DNA from: Diacronema lutheri
Lineage: Eukaryota; Haptophyta; Pavlovophyceae; Pavlovales; Pavlovaceae
Assembly (NCBI GenBank): GCA_019448385.1
Contig: JAGTXO010000020.1
Span: forward strand, 1-64,000
DNA: 64,000 bases
Reading direction: 5' to 3'
Each line of letters starts with the position of its first letter. Positions within the stretch are counted from its first letter, which is position 1. Of this stretch, positions 52,957 to 62,340 are shown one piece after another. Both the position numbers and the translations under genes were made by a program. The notes beneath the pieces are model-generated. The model did not search any database. It had not been told where the DNA came from and was given only the letters and a program-made list of their open reading frames with translations.

Positions 52957-53937
52957 ATGGCGCCGACCGCCGTCGAGCTCGTCAGCTTGCGCGCTCTCTC
53001 GTCCGCGTGCGTGCATTTGGTGGCGGGCGCCGGGGCGCTCATCCGCGACGTGGCGGGGCCGCACCGGCTGACGAGCGCCGCCGCCCTCGGCGTGGTCGCA
53101 AAGCACGACGACACGCCGCAGACGGTCGCGGACCGGCACTCGCAGCGCCACATTGTGAGCGGGCTGCGGCGCGCGCACCCGACCTTTGCGCACGTGGCGC
53201 TCGTGGGCGAGGAGGGCGGCGAGGAGGCGGACGCGGCGTGGGCCCACGCGCCCGTCGCAGATCTCACCCTGCTCGACAGCGTGTGGAGCGCGGACGAGGA
53301 CGTGCACGTGCCCGCGGCGGACGTTGCAGTCTTCGTCGACCCGCTCGACGGCACCAAGGAGTTCACGCGGGGCAGGTACGCGTTCGTGACGGTGCTTGTC
53401 GGCATCACCGTGCGCGGCGAACCCGCTATCGGTGTGATCGGCGAGCCCTACGCCGACGACGGCGCAGGCCGGATCCTGTGTGGCGGGAGCGTCCGCGGCG
53501 CCTTTGAACTGAGGCCCGCCAACGGCTCGCCGCGCCCGCTCGCACCGCCAGCCGACGACGACGCGGGGCGCACGGCGGCGGTGGTCAGCCTGTCGCGTTC
53601 GGGCGGGGCCGTGCACGAGGCCCTCGCCCAGCTCGAGGCGAAGGGCCTCGTGACAGCGCGCATCCCAGCGGGCGGTGCGGGCTACAAGGCGGCGTGCGTC
53701 GTTGACGGGCGCGCGGCTCTTTGGCTCTTCCCGCGCGCCGGCACGTCGCGCTGGGACACGTGCGCGGCGCAGGCGCTCATCGAGGCGGTGGGTGGCGCGC
53801 TCGTCGACCGCACCGGCGCGCGCATCCGTTACGATGCCGCCAGCACGCAGCACGGCAACGCGCTCGGCGTTGTCGCATGCCGGGACCGGAGCGTCATGCC
53901 CGCGGTCGTCGCGGTGACCGCCAGTCTGCGCGAGTGA
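52957..53937 (+). CDS. 3'(2'),5'-bisphosphate nucleotidase
   Basis: A 326-residue single-exon enzyme of the Li-sensitive, Mg-dependent phosphatase family (BPNT1/HAL2/inositol monophosphatase fold). It hydrolyses PAP (3'-phosphoadenosine 5'-phosphate) to AMP and phosphate, removing the by-product of sulfotransferases. Motifs: VVAKHDDTPQTVADRHSQR, VALVGEEGGEE, the metal-binding DPLDGTKEFTRGRYAFVTV (about residue 128), IGVIGEPYAD and RWDTCAAQALIEAVGGALVD (about residue 266). All metal ligands are present. BPNT1 is preferred over inositol monophosphatase because of the GTKEF version of the motif. A sulfotransferase gene lies 3 kb away, which fits the pathway but is not evidence of linkage. No leader peptide is seen, so cytosolic. 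Confidence 0.9.
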   Translation: MAPTAVELVSLRALSSACVHLVAGAGALIRDVAGPHRLTSAAALGVVAKHDDTPQTVADRHSQRHIVSGLRRAHPTFAHVALVGEEGGEEADAAWAHAPVADLTLLDSVWSADEDVHVPAADVAVFVDPLDGTKEFTRGRYAFVTVLVGITVRGEPAIGVIGEPYADDGAGRILCGGSVRGAFELRPANGSPRPLAPPADDDAGRTAAVVSLSRSGGAVHEALAQLEAKGLVTARIPAGGAGYKAACVVDGRAALWLFPRAGTSRWDTCAAQALIEAVGGALVDRTGARIRYDAASTQHGNALGVVACRDRSVMPAVVAVTASLRE

Positions 53938-54006
53938 CGCGACTGAGCATCCACGGCGTGTCAGCAGTGACACAGCGACCGATCGACCGACCTGCGCACA
54001 CTCAGG

Positions 54007-56286
54007 TCAGTGCACCTCGTACTCGCCCGGCACGGGCAGGGCAAATGGCGGTGCCACAAACGCGCCACCACCGTGTGGGCCACGCATCGACCTGCTCGGC
54101 GAAGTCGTGGCGGTGCTTGGCGGCGTGCCGGTTTTGCTCGTCACGACGCTCGCCGCGGCCATGCGCACGCTCGCGCTCGCGACCTGCGCGCTCGCATCCG
54201 CCGCCGTGGCGAGCAGCGCGCCGAGCTGTGCACTGAGCCGCTGCTGCACTTTCCACAACCGCCGCATCTCCTCGCTCGCGTCGTCCGGCAGCGGCGGGAG
54301 CGCCGGCACGCTACCGGCGGGCGCGTCCCCCGCGGCGGGCGAGCGAGCGGCGCTCGGCGGCCGCGCCGCGCGCCGCGCCGCGTTGCGTCCGTCCGCCACC
54401 GCCGCGCGGCACGCTTCGCGCCCTGCGCCGCCGCTCGCGTTCGCGCCGCCGCTGCCCGGCAACCAGAGCGCGCGCGCAGCGGCGGCGGCGGTGCGTGGTG
54501 ACGTGGAGGACACCGCCGCGTGGCCCTGCGGCGCGGCGTGCGGACGCGCGCCGTGCACGCGCGCGCGCGCCGCTGCGGCCTGCTTGGTGGTCACGGCCTC
54601 GAGCTGCGCGTGCGTTTCGCGCAGTGCCAGAGCGATGGCTGCCGCTCGCCACACCCACAGCGCGCGCGGCAGGCTGCGCAGAACGGCGCGCCGGCGCGCG
54701 GGCGCGACAGCGGCGGGCGCGACGTGCGCGCCGTCCGTGCCGCCGCTCGGGCTCGGAAGCGCGGCGGGCGAGGCGCGCGCGGCGAGCTCACCGTGCGCGC
54801 GCGCAAGGGCCCGCTCCGCCACCTCCGCCCGCCGCTCCGCCCGCTCGGCGCGCAGCAGCGCCTGGGCGGGGCTCGCGCGCGCCGCCTCGTCGCGCGCGGC
54901 GGCAAGTTGCCAGCGCTGCCGCTCGCCGTGCGCGCGTAGAAGTGCGACGGCCTGGCGGAACTCGGAGGCGAGCGTCGATTGCGCGCGCGCGCTGTGCCCA
55001 ATCGCACGCCGCGCGCGCGCACGCCACAGCGTCGCGCGCGCGCCGAGCGCGAGCGCGCGCGCCGTCGAAGCGCGCGCGACAGCGTGTGCGCGCTCCACCT
55101 CGCCGTGCGCGCCGTGCTCGTGGGCCCACAGCTCGTCGCGCATCAGGATGAAGTGGACGGCGAGGCGCCGCGCGCCCGCCACGGCCGCGTCGCGCACCGG
55201 CGCGCCGCGCGGCGTCGACGGCGCGGGCGCGCCGTCGCGGCCGGGCGCGCGCGCGGGCGAGCTGCTGCCGCCGGCGCCGGCGCTGGGGCCGGGGCTGGCC
55301 GCCTCGAGCGCGCTCGCGACGAGCGCGGCGTCAGCGTCGGCGCCGGCGCTGAGTCGGCGGCCTGCGGCGTGCCCGAGCGCGCGTCGGCGCGACGTCTCGA
55401 GCTCGAGCTGCTTGCGCACGCGCGCGAGCTGCCGTTCGAGCTGCTCGCTTTTCAAAAGCGCAGCCCCGCGCTCCTCGTCGGCTGCGCGCACCGCGGCGGA
55501 CGCGAGCGCGGTCACGCCGAGGCGCGAGCGCGCGTCGGCGAGCCGGTGCGCGTCGCCGAGCGGGACACCGCCACGCGGCGCCGACGGCGCGCGCGGCATG
55601 TGGCGCGCGAGTGCGCGCCACGCGCCGAGCGCGCGCGCCGTGCGAACCGCGCGCGCGCCCAGCCACGACCGCAGCGCGAGGCGCGCGCCGCGCGCGCTGC
55701 GCGCTGCGCGCGGCTCAAGGGGCGCGCCCGGCACGGTGCGCGTCGTAAAAGCTGGCGCGTGCCGAAGCTGGCTCGTAGGGCCTTCAATGTTCGGCGGCCA
55801 CGCGACGCGCGCGCCGCCTGAGGCCACGTCGCCGCTCGACGCAGCCGCCGTCGGCGACGCTGCCTGCCCGCAAGCGGACGCCGGCGCATGAGAGAGGGGC
55901 GGCGGCGGCGGTGGCGGCAGCAATGTGCTCGACCGACGCGCGCTCGCGCTCGACGCGCGCGCGTGCGGCACGCTCGTTCGCGCGCTTGCGGGCGCGCGCC
56001 TCGCGGCCACCGCCGGAGGTGCCGGGCAGGCCGCCGCGGCGCCGTCCGTCGGCGACGGCGACGGAGCTCGGGTGGCCAGCGACGGTGCGCCCAGCGGCGG
56101 CGGGCTGGTGGAGCCCTCGAGCGAAGCGAGCTCGTCGAGCAGCAGCTGCCGCCGCTCGAGCAGCGCATCGAACGTGTTGCCGCGAGTCATGTGCGCGTTC
56201 AAGATGTCGCCATCATTATTGGGTTCACTGGGTTGTGTGAGAGCGAATGGATTTGATGAGTTCCGGTATCCGGAACTTGGCTGCAT
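54007..56286 (-). CDS. Ala/Arg-rich coiled-coil protein, unknown
   Basis: A 759-residue single frame. Start at MQPSSGYRNSSNPFALTQPS or at the later Met of MTRGNTFDALLERRQLLLDE, which begins a short helix. A Pro-rich low-complexity part follows (residues about 60-170), then helical, heptad-like stretches (EERGAALLKSEQLERQLARV, RALLRAERAERRAEVAERAL, EEMRRLWKVQQRLSAQLGAL) that look like coiled coils. The end is Gly/Pro-rich. No enzyme motif is seen. It may be a cytoskeletal or centrosomal structural protein. The frame stays open for 2.3 kb, but in this GC content that alone is weak support. The helical stretches and low-GC flanking regions favour a real gene. Confidence 0.55.
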   Translation of the reverse strand: MQPSSGYRNSSNPFALTQPSEPNNDGDILNAHMTRGNTFDALLERRQLLLDELASLEGSTSPPPLGAPSLATRAPSPSPTDGAAAACPAPPAVAARRAPASARTSVPHARASSASARRSSTLLPPPPPPPLSHAPASACGQAASPTAAASSGDVASGGARVAWPPNIEGPTSQLRHAPAFTTRTVPGAPLEPRAARSARGARLALRSWLGARAVRTARALGAWRALARHMPRAPSAPRGGVPLGDAHRLADARSRLGVTALASAAVRAADEERGAALLKSEQLERQLARVRKQLELETSRRRALGHAAGRRLSAGADADAALVASALEAASPGPSAGAGGSSSPARAPGRDGAPAPSTPRGAPVRDAAVAGARRLAVHFILMRDELWAHEHGAHGEVERAHAVARASTARALALGARATLWRARARRAIGHSARAQSTLASEFRQAVALLRAHGERQRWQLAAARDEAARASPAQALLRAERAERRAEVAERALARAHGELAARASPAALPSPSGGTDGAHVAPAAVAPARRRAVLRSLPRALWVWRAAAIALALRETHAQLEAVTTKQAAAARARVHGARPHAAPQGHAAVSSTSPRTAAAAARALWLPGSGGANASGGAGREACRAAVADGRNAARRAARPPSAARSPAAGDAPAGSVPALPPLPDDASEEMRRLWKVQQRLSAQLGALLATAADASAQVASASVRMAAASVVTSKTGTPPSTATTSPSRSMRGPHGGGAFVAPPFALPVPGEYEVH

Positions 56287-56693
56287 CCCGATATTTTAAC
56301 CGCACTGCTTGCGGTCCGAATTCAGAATTCTCAGATTCTGCATCGCTCACGGTACGAACCACGCGCGCGGCGCGCATCAGGTTCCGGGAAGCAGCGGCGT
56401 CGTCAGGATCTTCGCGAGTGAGCGCTATGGCGCGCGTGCGGCGCCCGTCGCGCATGCCATGAGCACCCTTACACCCGCCCACGCCCGCGCGACGCACGTT
56501 GCGCGCACGCGTGGGCCCTGGCCGCACCGACGACCGCGCGCGCGGCGACTTTTTTGACCTGGGACCATAAAAAAAAAGGAGCTGTTGCTCAAGGCCGCGC
56601 CAACTGCTCTCTTATACTGGAAACACCCGAGAGAGCACTGCTCACGTGAGCTTCACTAGCCGCGGGCTTCCCGGTGGGCGCAGGCTGCACAGT
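56287..56693. promoter_or_regulatory. Divergent intergenic region, lower GC
   Basis: About 400 bp between the coiled-coil gene and the sulfotransferase gene, with clearly lower GC than the flanks. It holds AAAAAAAAAGG near 56570 and CTCTTATACTGG near 56609, the latter a possible TATA-like element about 85 bp before the sulfotransferase start. No gene is seen. Confidence 0.4.
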
Positions 56694-57752
56694 ATGGGCG
56701 TAGATGCCTGCGTGCCCTTTTTCCGGTACACGTCTCCTTCGACGAACAAGAGCCTCAGCATATGCGCGTCCCCAAAGTGCGGCACCACGTCGATGTTCCT
56801 GGCGCTCCACCTGTCGATCGTCGGGCGGCCAAAGTCAAGGGGCAGGCCGGATGTCCACGCATGCGACAAGTGGGAAGCACCAGGTGTAGCGCGTTCTCAC
56901 GCGCTCGGCGACGTCCACGTGCACGTCGTGCGCGACCCCATCGACCGGTACATCTCCGCGTTCCACTCCAAGGTCAAGTGCTGCCCAGGCACGTCGGGCC
57001 AGAGCCTCGGCTGCTCCCTCGACAAGCACGAAAAGCGCGCTGCGCCGCTGCTGGCGCTCAGCGGGAACACATCGGGCGCGCACTGCTTGCATATGGATGA
57101 CTATGCGAGTGCGCTGAGCGACGTGCATCGCAAAGGCTTGCAAGCCAAGTTGGACTGGCATTTCCGGCCGCAGCACCTGCTGTGCAACGTACATCCCGAT
57201 GCTTTGGATCTTGCGGCTGCGAGCGCCCGAGCTGCGTCGAGCTTGAACGTTCGCGACGCGATCGCGCGCAGCGCCGCGCGCGGCACGCCGCTCGTGCTGC
57301 GCGGTAACGTGTCGCAGCTCGCAGCTCCGCTCGCGCTGCTCGACGGCTATGCGTTCAAGGGCGGGCCCATCATGGTGGGCTGTGCGCATTCCACGCCGCG
57401 CGAGGCAGAGTCCGGCAAGTACGACATGACAGGAGCAAGCTGGAGCGCGCTGTGCCGCGTAAGCGCCGCGGAGTACGCCGCCCTCGGCATGCGCGCGCCC
57501 AACCGCTGCGGTGCCTCGGCCTTGGCCTCGCCTCGACCCCGCGCAAGGGGTCACGCTGAAACTACGCGGTCCGCGCTGAAACGACGTGGGCCGCGCAAGC
57601 GGAAGCACAGCGACGTAGGCATCGGGAATCTGAACCGAGGCCACGGCGAGCTGCGGCGGAAGGCCGACACGATCGCAGCGACTCGTGCCCCTGCCCATCG
57701 ACTGCGCCGGCACCACGAAACACACACATTTCGCCGCCGTCGATGGGTTTGA
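56694..57752 (+). CDS. Carbohydrate sulfotransferase-like protein (Sulfotransfer_2 type)
   Basis: A 352-residue frame. The PAPS 5'-phosphosulfate loop reads SLSICASPKCGTTSMFLALH and the 3'-phosphate site VHVHVVRDPIDRYISAFHSK, both canonical. YASALSDVHRKGLQAKLDWH then FRPQHLLCN match the family's region after the 3'-phosphate site, and ten or so Cys fit a Golgi-lumen enzyme. Start at MGVDACVPFF; upstream frame has no ATG. There is no clear signal anchor, so a further 5' exon is possible. It transfers sulfate from PAPS to a glycan. The last 70 residues, from about RPRARGHAETT, are Arg-rich and run into a duplicated repeat, so the true end may lie near 57500, or a 3' intron is missed. Confidence 0.78.
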   Translation: MGVDACVPFFRYTSPSTNKSLSICASPKCGTTSMFLALHLSIVGRPKSRGRPDVHACDKWEAPGVARSHALGDVHVHVVRDPIDRYISAFHSKVKCCPGTSGQSLGCSLDKHEKRAAPLLALSGNTSGAHCLHMDDYASALSDVHRKGLQAKLDWHFRPQHLLCNVHPDALDLAAASARAASSLNVRDAIARSAARGTPLVLRGNVSQLAAPLALLDGYAFKGGPIMVGCAHSTPREAESGKYDMTGASWSALCRVSAAEYAALGMRAPNRCGASALASPRPRARGHAETTRSALKRRGPRKRKHSDVGIGNLNRGHGELRRKADTIAATRAPAHRLRRHHETHTFRRRRWV

Positions 57753-57996
57753 GAGCGGCGGGGCGCGCGGGCGCGGCTGCACGGGCGGCGGCGGCGTGGT
57801 GTGCTCGACGACGACTTCTTCTCTCACGACGGCTGCGTCCTCGCGCTCTGGCGACCGCGCTCCGCACGCTCCGCCGCCCCTGCCCATCGACTGCGCCGGC
57901 ACCACGAAACACACACATTTCGCCGCCGTCGATGGCTTTGGGAGCGGCGGGGCGCGCGGGCGCGGCTGCACGGGCGGCGGCGGCGTGGTGTGCTCG
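57688..57996 (+). repeat. 120-bp direct duplication
   Basis: Units 57688-57807 and 57877-57996 are nearly identical (a few changes) and separated by 69 bp. The first overlaps the end of the sulfotransferase frame. Each begins CCCCTGCCCATCGACTGCGC. Confidence 0.9.
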
Positions 57997-58267
57997 GGGT
58001 TGTGCTGCGCTCCGCCGGTGGGGTTGGGCGCCCTCGGTGGCGTGGCGCCCGGCAGCGGCCGGGAGGTATTCGCGGCACCGGTGGTGCGCGCAGGGGCGGC
58101 GTCGCGTCGTGCGGCCGACCGGGCGGCGGAAGCGGGCGCTGACACGTGCGGTGACCTGGGCGGCGTGTATCGCCTGCACGCGGGCGGCGGCACGCGACCG
58201 GCAGCGCGCGGCGGTTAGGCACGTGCGGGCCCTTTGGGCCCGTCGGGCCTCGCTGCCCGCTCGCTGG

Positions 58268-58300
58268 TTTTTTTTTTTTTTTTTTTGACCGGGATGCGCG

Positions 58301-58331
<31 letters not shown>
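58268..58331. repeat. Poly-T run then poly-C run
   Basis: About 19 T at 58268-58286 and about 31 C at 58301-58331, separated by 14 bp. The poly-T directly precedes the left inverted arm region. Confidence 0.9.
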
Positions 58332-58332
<1 letters not shown>

Positions 58333-58365
58333 AGTTCCCCCGCAGCTAGTGCTGACCCCTATATA

Positions 58366-58503
58366 GATACTAACGACGCTTACAGGCGGGTCAGCAGGAG
58401 GGGCGCGCACGGGGCCGAGGCTGGACAAGCGGAGCGAGCGAAAGGGCGCACGCAACATCAGGCCGAAATCAGGGCGTCGACCCTGTGCACGCCGGCAGCG
58501 GGA
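58366..58503 (+). repeat. Inverted arm, left copy
   Basis: Matches the reverse complement of 62231-62340. The inner 90 bp (from CCGAGGCTGGACAAGCGGAG to about 58503) are nearly identical. The left copy has an extra 30 or so bp (GGTCAGCAGGAGGGGCGCGC and following). Together the arms enclose about 3.7 kb. Confidence 0.88.
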
Positions 58504-58560
58504 ACGGCCGGGACGGCAAGGACGTGGCAGGACGCGTCATGGGCGGACACCCACACACGC

Positions 58561-59292
58561 CTAGCCACCCCTCGCCGGCCCCCGCCGGCCGCCGCCGCCG
58601 TCGCCGCGCCGGAAGCAGAGGCCGTCCACACCGCCGCAGGCGTCCACATCCGCCTGGACGCCGTGAGCCGCGTGGCGGTGCGGCGGCGCCTGTCCGCGCG
58701 CCATCTGCGCGCGCGCGAGCAGGAGCTGCGCGTGCCCACGCACGACGCACGCGGCGAGCTGGAGGCGCATGTGGCGCTCGAGGGCCGCGCGGGCGACGTC
58801 GCGCGAGGGCGCGCCCATGCGCGCCATCCACGCGTCCGCGCCCATGTGCGAGAAGGTGGCGAGCAGGTCGGCGAGGCCGGCCGACCACTCGCCGAACGAG
58901 CCGATGACCGGCGCGCGGATCGGCGGGAACGAGTTGAGGCGCGCCTGCATCGGGCCCACCTGGCCCGGCTGCATGCCGAAGAGCTCCTCGTCGAGTTGAG
59001 CGCACGCACGCCGCCGCTCGCCGCCGACGGCCGCCGCCCGCCGCTCAGCGGCCTGGCAGCGGCGCGTGTCCGACTGGCCGTAGCGCGTGGGGCAGTACGA
59101 GATCGACTTGAGCTCGCACAGTGTCTGCACGAGCTGAGGGGCCGAGCCCGCACCGTTGAGCACGACGACGAGATCGACGGTGGGCACGCGCCGACGCCGC
59201 AGGGCCGCGCGCCTAGAGAGTGCGAGGCACGCAACGAGCCACGCGCACAGCGTGGCGACGTGGGGAAGCCCGCACAAGCAAGCAGGTCCCAT
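58561..59292 (-). CDS. Unrecognised ORF between inverted arms
   Basis: A 243-residue frame starting MGPACLCGLPHVATLCAWLV, a signal-peptide-like beginning. It then reads VDLVVVLNGAGSAPQLVQTL, YCPTRYGQSDTRRCQAAERR, FPPIRAPVIGSFGEWSAGLA and DLLATFSHMGADAWMARMGA, with balanced composition and several Trp and Met, so it looks like real protein. Its upstream end abuts a fragment of the repeat family (59303-59360). The C-terminal 40 residues are Gly/Arg-rich. No family is recognised. It could be a host gene or part of the repeat-bounded unit. Confidence 0.45.
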   Translation of the reverse strand: MGPACLCGLPHVATLCAWLVACLALSRRAALRRRRVPTVDLVVVLNGAGSAPQLVQTLCELKSISYCPTRYGQSDTRRCQAAERRAAAVGGERRRACAQLDEELFGMQPGQVGPMQARLNSFPPIRAPVIGSFGEWSAGLADLLATFSHMGADAWMARMGAPSRDVARAALERHMRLQLAACVVRGHAQLLLARAQMARGQAPPHRHAAHGVQADVDACGGVDGLCFRRGDGGGGRRGPARGG

Positions 59293-59302
59293 ATGCTCAT
59301 AC

Positions 59303-59360
59303 CTCGCTCGCTCCGTTCGTCATGCCTTGGCCCCGTGCACGCCCCTCCTGCTGACCCGCC
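59303..59360 (-). repeat. Diverged copy of the 58.4-kb repeat, inverted
   Basis: About 58 bp matching the reverse complement of roughly 58384-58440 with several changes. It sits between the unknown ORF and the DEAD-box gene. Confidence 0.8.
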
Positions 59361-59507
59361 CCTCCTGTCCGGGAAGAGCTCCTTGTTGCGGCAACAACAG
59401 CTTAATGAGCTTATGGGTATGGATACTCTTTTTCAGACTCGGTTGCATTCTCCTCGACGGGGCGCACGTCGCCGCCGACGTCGTCGACGACAATCTGGAA
59501 GACGCGG

Positions 59508-62060
59508 ATGCGGGCCGCGCACGCGCTGCTGCTCGGGCTTGCGCCAACGCACGCGTCGGCGCTGCGCGCCGCGGCCGCGCGCGCGCGCGTGCCGATCCGC
59601 CGGCTGCTCGTCGGCGGCGCCAAGCCGGCGACCGTCGCGTCGGCCACCGCGCCAGCCGCTTCGCCGCTCCGGTTCGACGCGCTCCCGCTCCTGCCGGGCA
59701 CGCAGGCGGCGCTCGCGCGCGAGTTCGGGTACGAGATGTGCTCGCCTGTGCAGCAGGCTGCAATCCCGCTCGGCCTCGCCGGCTACGATCTGCTCGCGCG
59801 CGCGCAGACGGGCACGGGCAAGACGCTCGCCTTCCTCATCCCGGCGGTTGAGCGGATCGGCCGCGCGCGCGAGGCGCCGCGCGCGGGGCACGCGAGCGTG
59901 CTGATCCTCGCACCGACGCGCGAGCTGGCGCAGCAGACGGCGCGCGAGGCCGAGCGCCTATGCGCGCACCTCGTCCCCGCCGTCCGCGTCCAGGCGATGA
60001 TTGGTGGATCGCCCGTCGAGCGCGAGCGCACCCAGCTGCGGCGCGCCGGGCTTGGCGACGTGCTCGTCGCAACGCCCGGTCGTATAGCGGACCACCTGCG
60101 GACGACGCCAGGCTTCCCTGCGCTGCTCGGCTCGGTGCACACCTTTGTCCTCGACGAGGTCGACCAGCTGCTTGACGGCGGCTTCCGCGTCGCCGTCTCG
60201 CGCATCGTGAGCGCGCTACCGGCCGCAACGGAGCGCCAGACGCTCCTCTTCTCCGCGACACTCTCCGACGAGATCCGCGCCGTGGCCAGGCAGGCGATGC
60301 GCGCGGGCGACGCGACGCGCATCGTCGACTGCGTGGGCGCGGGCGCGCAGGACGCGACGGCCGCGCTGCTCGAGCAGCGGTACGCGTTCTGCGCGCAGCA
60401 GGCGGAGCTCCTGCCGACGCTGTGGCGCGTCGTGCGCGGCGCGCAGGCCAAAGAGATGGGCAAGATCATCGTCTTCTGCCCGACGGCGCGGCTCACGCAG
60501 CTCGCCGCGCGCCTCGCCGAGCGCACGGGCGCGTGCTCGACGGTCATCGAGATCCACTCGCGCAAGTCGCAGACCGCGCGCGACAAGGCGTCGGCCGCCT
60601 TCAGAGACGCCCGCTCGGCGGTGCTCTTCACCTCCGACGTGTCCGCTCGCGGCGTCGACTACCCGGACGTCGCGCTCGTCGTGCAGGTGCGTAGCGCCAT
60701 GCCGCGTGCGTGCACGCACCGCGCGCGCGCGAGGCGAGGCGCGCGGCGCGCGCTCACACGCGCGCTACGCGCGTTGCGCGCTCGCGCCGCGGGCCGCGCC
60801 GCCGCACAGCTCGGCTGCCCGGCGACGCGCGAGCAGTACGTGCATCGCACCGGCCGCTCGGCGCGCGCGGGCAAGGACGGGAGCGGCCTGCTGCTGCTCT
60901 GCGAGTTCGAGCGCCCCTTTTTAAACGAGCTGCGCGGCCTCGACATCACGCCCCTCTCGGAGCGCGACAGGTTTTGGGACGGCGGCGCGCAGCCGCGCGA
61001 GGCGAGCACCGACCGGCCTCGCACGCCGTCGCCGCCCCTCATGCGCGACGACCCAGAGCTCGAGGCGCTTGGCATCCTCGCCTACCAGTCGTGGCTCGGC
61101 TTCTACCGCGGCCTTGCCAAGACGCTGCACTGGAGCGACGAGGAGCTCGTGCGCGCGGCGAACGGCTTTGCACGCTCCATCGGGTGCGCGCACTTGCGCG
61201 CGCCGAGGATGGAAAAGGGGGGGAGGCGGGGGGGGGGGGGGGGGGGGGCGGGGGGGGGTGGCTGACTGCTGCACGGTCGGCGCCAACGGTGCGCCACGTG
61301 CGCCATGCTACGCGCCTGCACGTCGCGCTCACGCGCCGCCTCCGCGCGGCTCGCGCATCTGCGCCCTCGCCCCACGCGCGTTGAGAGCAGCTTTGACGAG
61401 CCGCCGGCACTCGAGGCGCGCGTTCTGAGCAAGATGGGGCTGAAGGGGACCCCGGGTTTGAGTCTCAGGCCGCCGCAGCCCCGGCAGCCGCAAGGCCCGC
61501 CCGCTGGCAAAGGTGGCGCGACGGGCGCCGCCTCACGCGCCGCGCCTCGCACGGGCGTCCGGAGCGGACCGGCCAGCGGCGCGGCTCGACCGGCTCGACC
61601 GGCCAGCGGCGCGGCTCGACCCGCTCGACCGGGCAGCGGCGCGGCTCGACCGGCTCGACCGGCCAGCGGCGCGGCTCGACCCGCTCGACCGGCCAGCGGC
61701 GCGGCTCGACCGGCTCGACCGGCCAGCGGCGCGGCTCGACCCGCTCGACCGGCCAGCGGCGCGGCTCGACCGGCTCGACCGGCACCTGCGCGCCCGGGCG
61801 CCGCCGGCACGCAGGCCACGGGGCGCCGCGCGCCGGTGGCATATTCGCGCGCCGGCAGCGCGCCCACGGCCGCCAATGCGGCGGCTGCACGCTCCTGGAC
61901 GCCACGCTCTGGCGTTGGCTCTCCCCGCCCCGCAAAGCCGGACGCACAGGGTGGAGCCAGCGGGCCAGCGCGCGCCGAGCGGCCGGCTGTTGGCGCGCGT
62001 GGATGGGAGTCAAACGACAGGGGCAAGCCCCGCCCCGCCGCGCGGCGACCACGACGATGA
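59508..62060 (+). CDS. DEAD-box RNA helicase, organelle-targeted type, with repeat tail
   Basis: Three exons, 59508-60686, 60810-61183 and 61391-62060, phases 0 and 2, about 740 residues. An ATP-dependent RNA helicase. Q motif FGYEMCSPVQQAAIP, motif I ARAQTGTGKT, Ia PTRELAQQ, Ib TPGR, motif II DEVD (in place of DEAD, residue about 215), III SAT, IV to VI in VIVFCPTA, TSDVSARGVDYPDV and YVHRTGRSARAG. The second intron carries a G run. After it comes FDEPPALEARVLSKMGLKGT then PGL, the C-terminal motif of MSS116/plant RH31-like mitochondrial or plastid helicases. The Arg/Ala-rich N-terminus (MRAAHALLLGLAPTHASALR) is a plausible organelle leader. The tail of about nine RPARPASGAA repeats is coded by a minisatellite. 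Likely a role in organelle RNA splicing or ribosome assembly. Confidence 0.87.
61228..61258. repeat. Poly-G run in a DEAD-box intron
   Basis: Twenty-one G at 61228-61248, then C and nine more G, within the predicted second intron. Confidence 0.88.
61561..61790 (+). repeat. 30-bp coding minisatellite
   Basis: About seven to eight units of CGGCCAGCGGCGCGGCTCGA plus CCSGCTCGAC, coding RPARPASGAA, in the last exon of the DEAD-box gene. Units alternate between CCGGCTCGAC and CCCGCTCGAC, as if expanded in pairs of 60 bp. Confidence 0.92.
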
Positions 62061-62230
62061 GTGCGAAAAGTTGGCAATCGTCCGTCTAGCTCGAATGCTC
62101 GACGCACCTGCGTCCTTGCGCTTCGGCCGGCCGGACGGGACGATCGTCCCGTCCTGCTTCTCGTCGTCACCACGGTCGCCGCCTCCACGGTCGCCACGAT
62201 GGCCGCCGCAGCTGCACTAGCCCCATACTC

Positions 62231-62340
62231 CCGCTGCCGGCGTGCACAGGGTCGACGCCCTGATTTCGGCCTGATGTTGCGTGCGCCCTTTCGCTCGCTC
62301 CGTTTGTCCAGCCTCGGTCGCCTGTAAGCGTCGTTACTAT
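62231..62340 (-). repeat. Inverted arm, right copy
   Basis: Reverse complement of the left arm at 58366-58503, lacking its extra 30 or so bp. Directly continues into the 53-bp repeat shared with 33222-33274. Confidence 0.88.

Larger units (their letters stand above)
57753..58560. other. Repeat-rich intergenic region
   Basis: Holds the second half of a 120-bp duplication, a poly-T run, a poly-C run and the left inverted arm. Pro-rich frames on the minus strand arise from the repeats and are not credible genes. Confidence 0.6.

Noticed and set aside
57562-58458. Pro-rich minus-strand protein of about 300 residues
   Set aside because: Made of the 120-bp duplication and homopolymer runs, and overlaps the sulfotransferase.
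61561-61790. CRISPR array
   Set aside because: The 30-bp units are adjacent without unique spacers and keep the reading frame of the helicase tail. It is a coding minisatellite.
58366-62340. Autonomous DNA transposon
   Set aside because: Inverted arms exist, but neither enclosed gene resembles a transposase and I see no target-site duplication.
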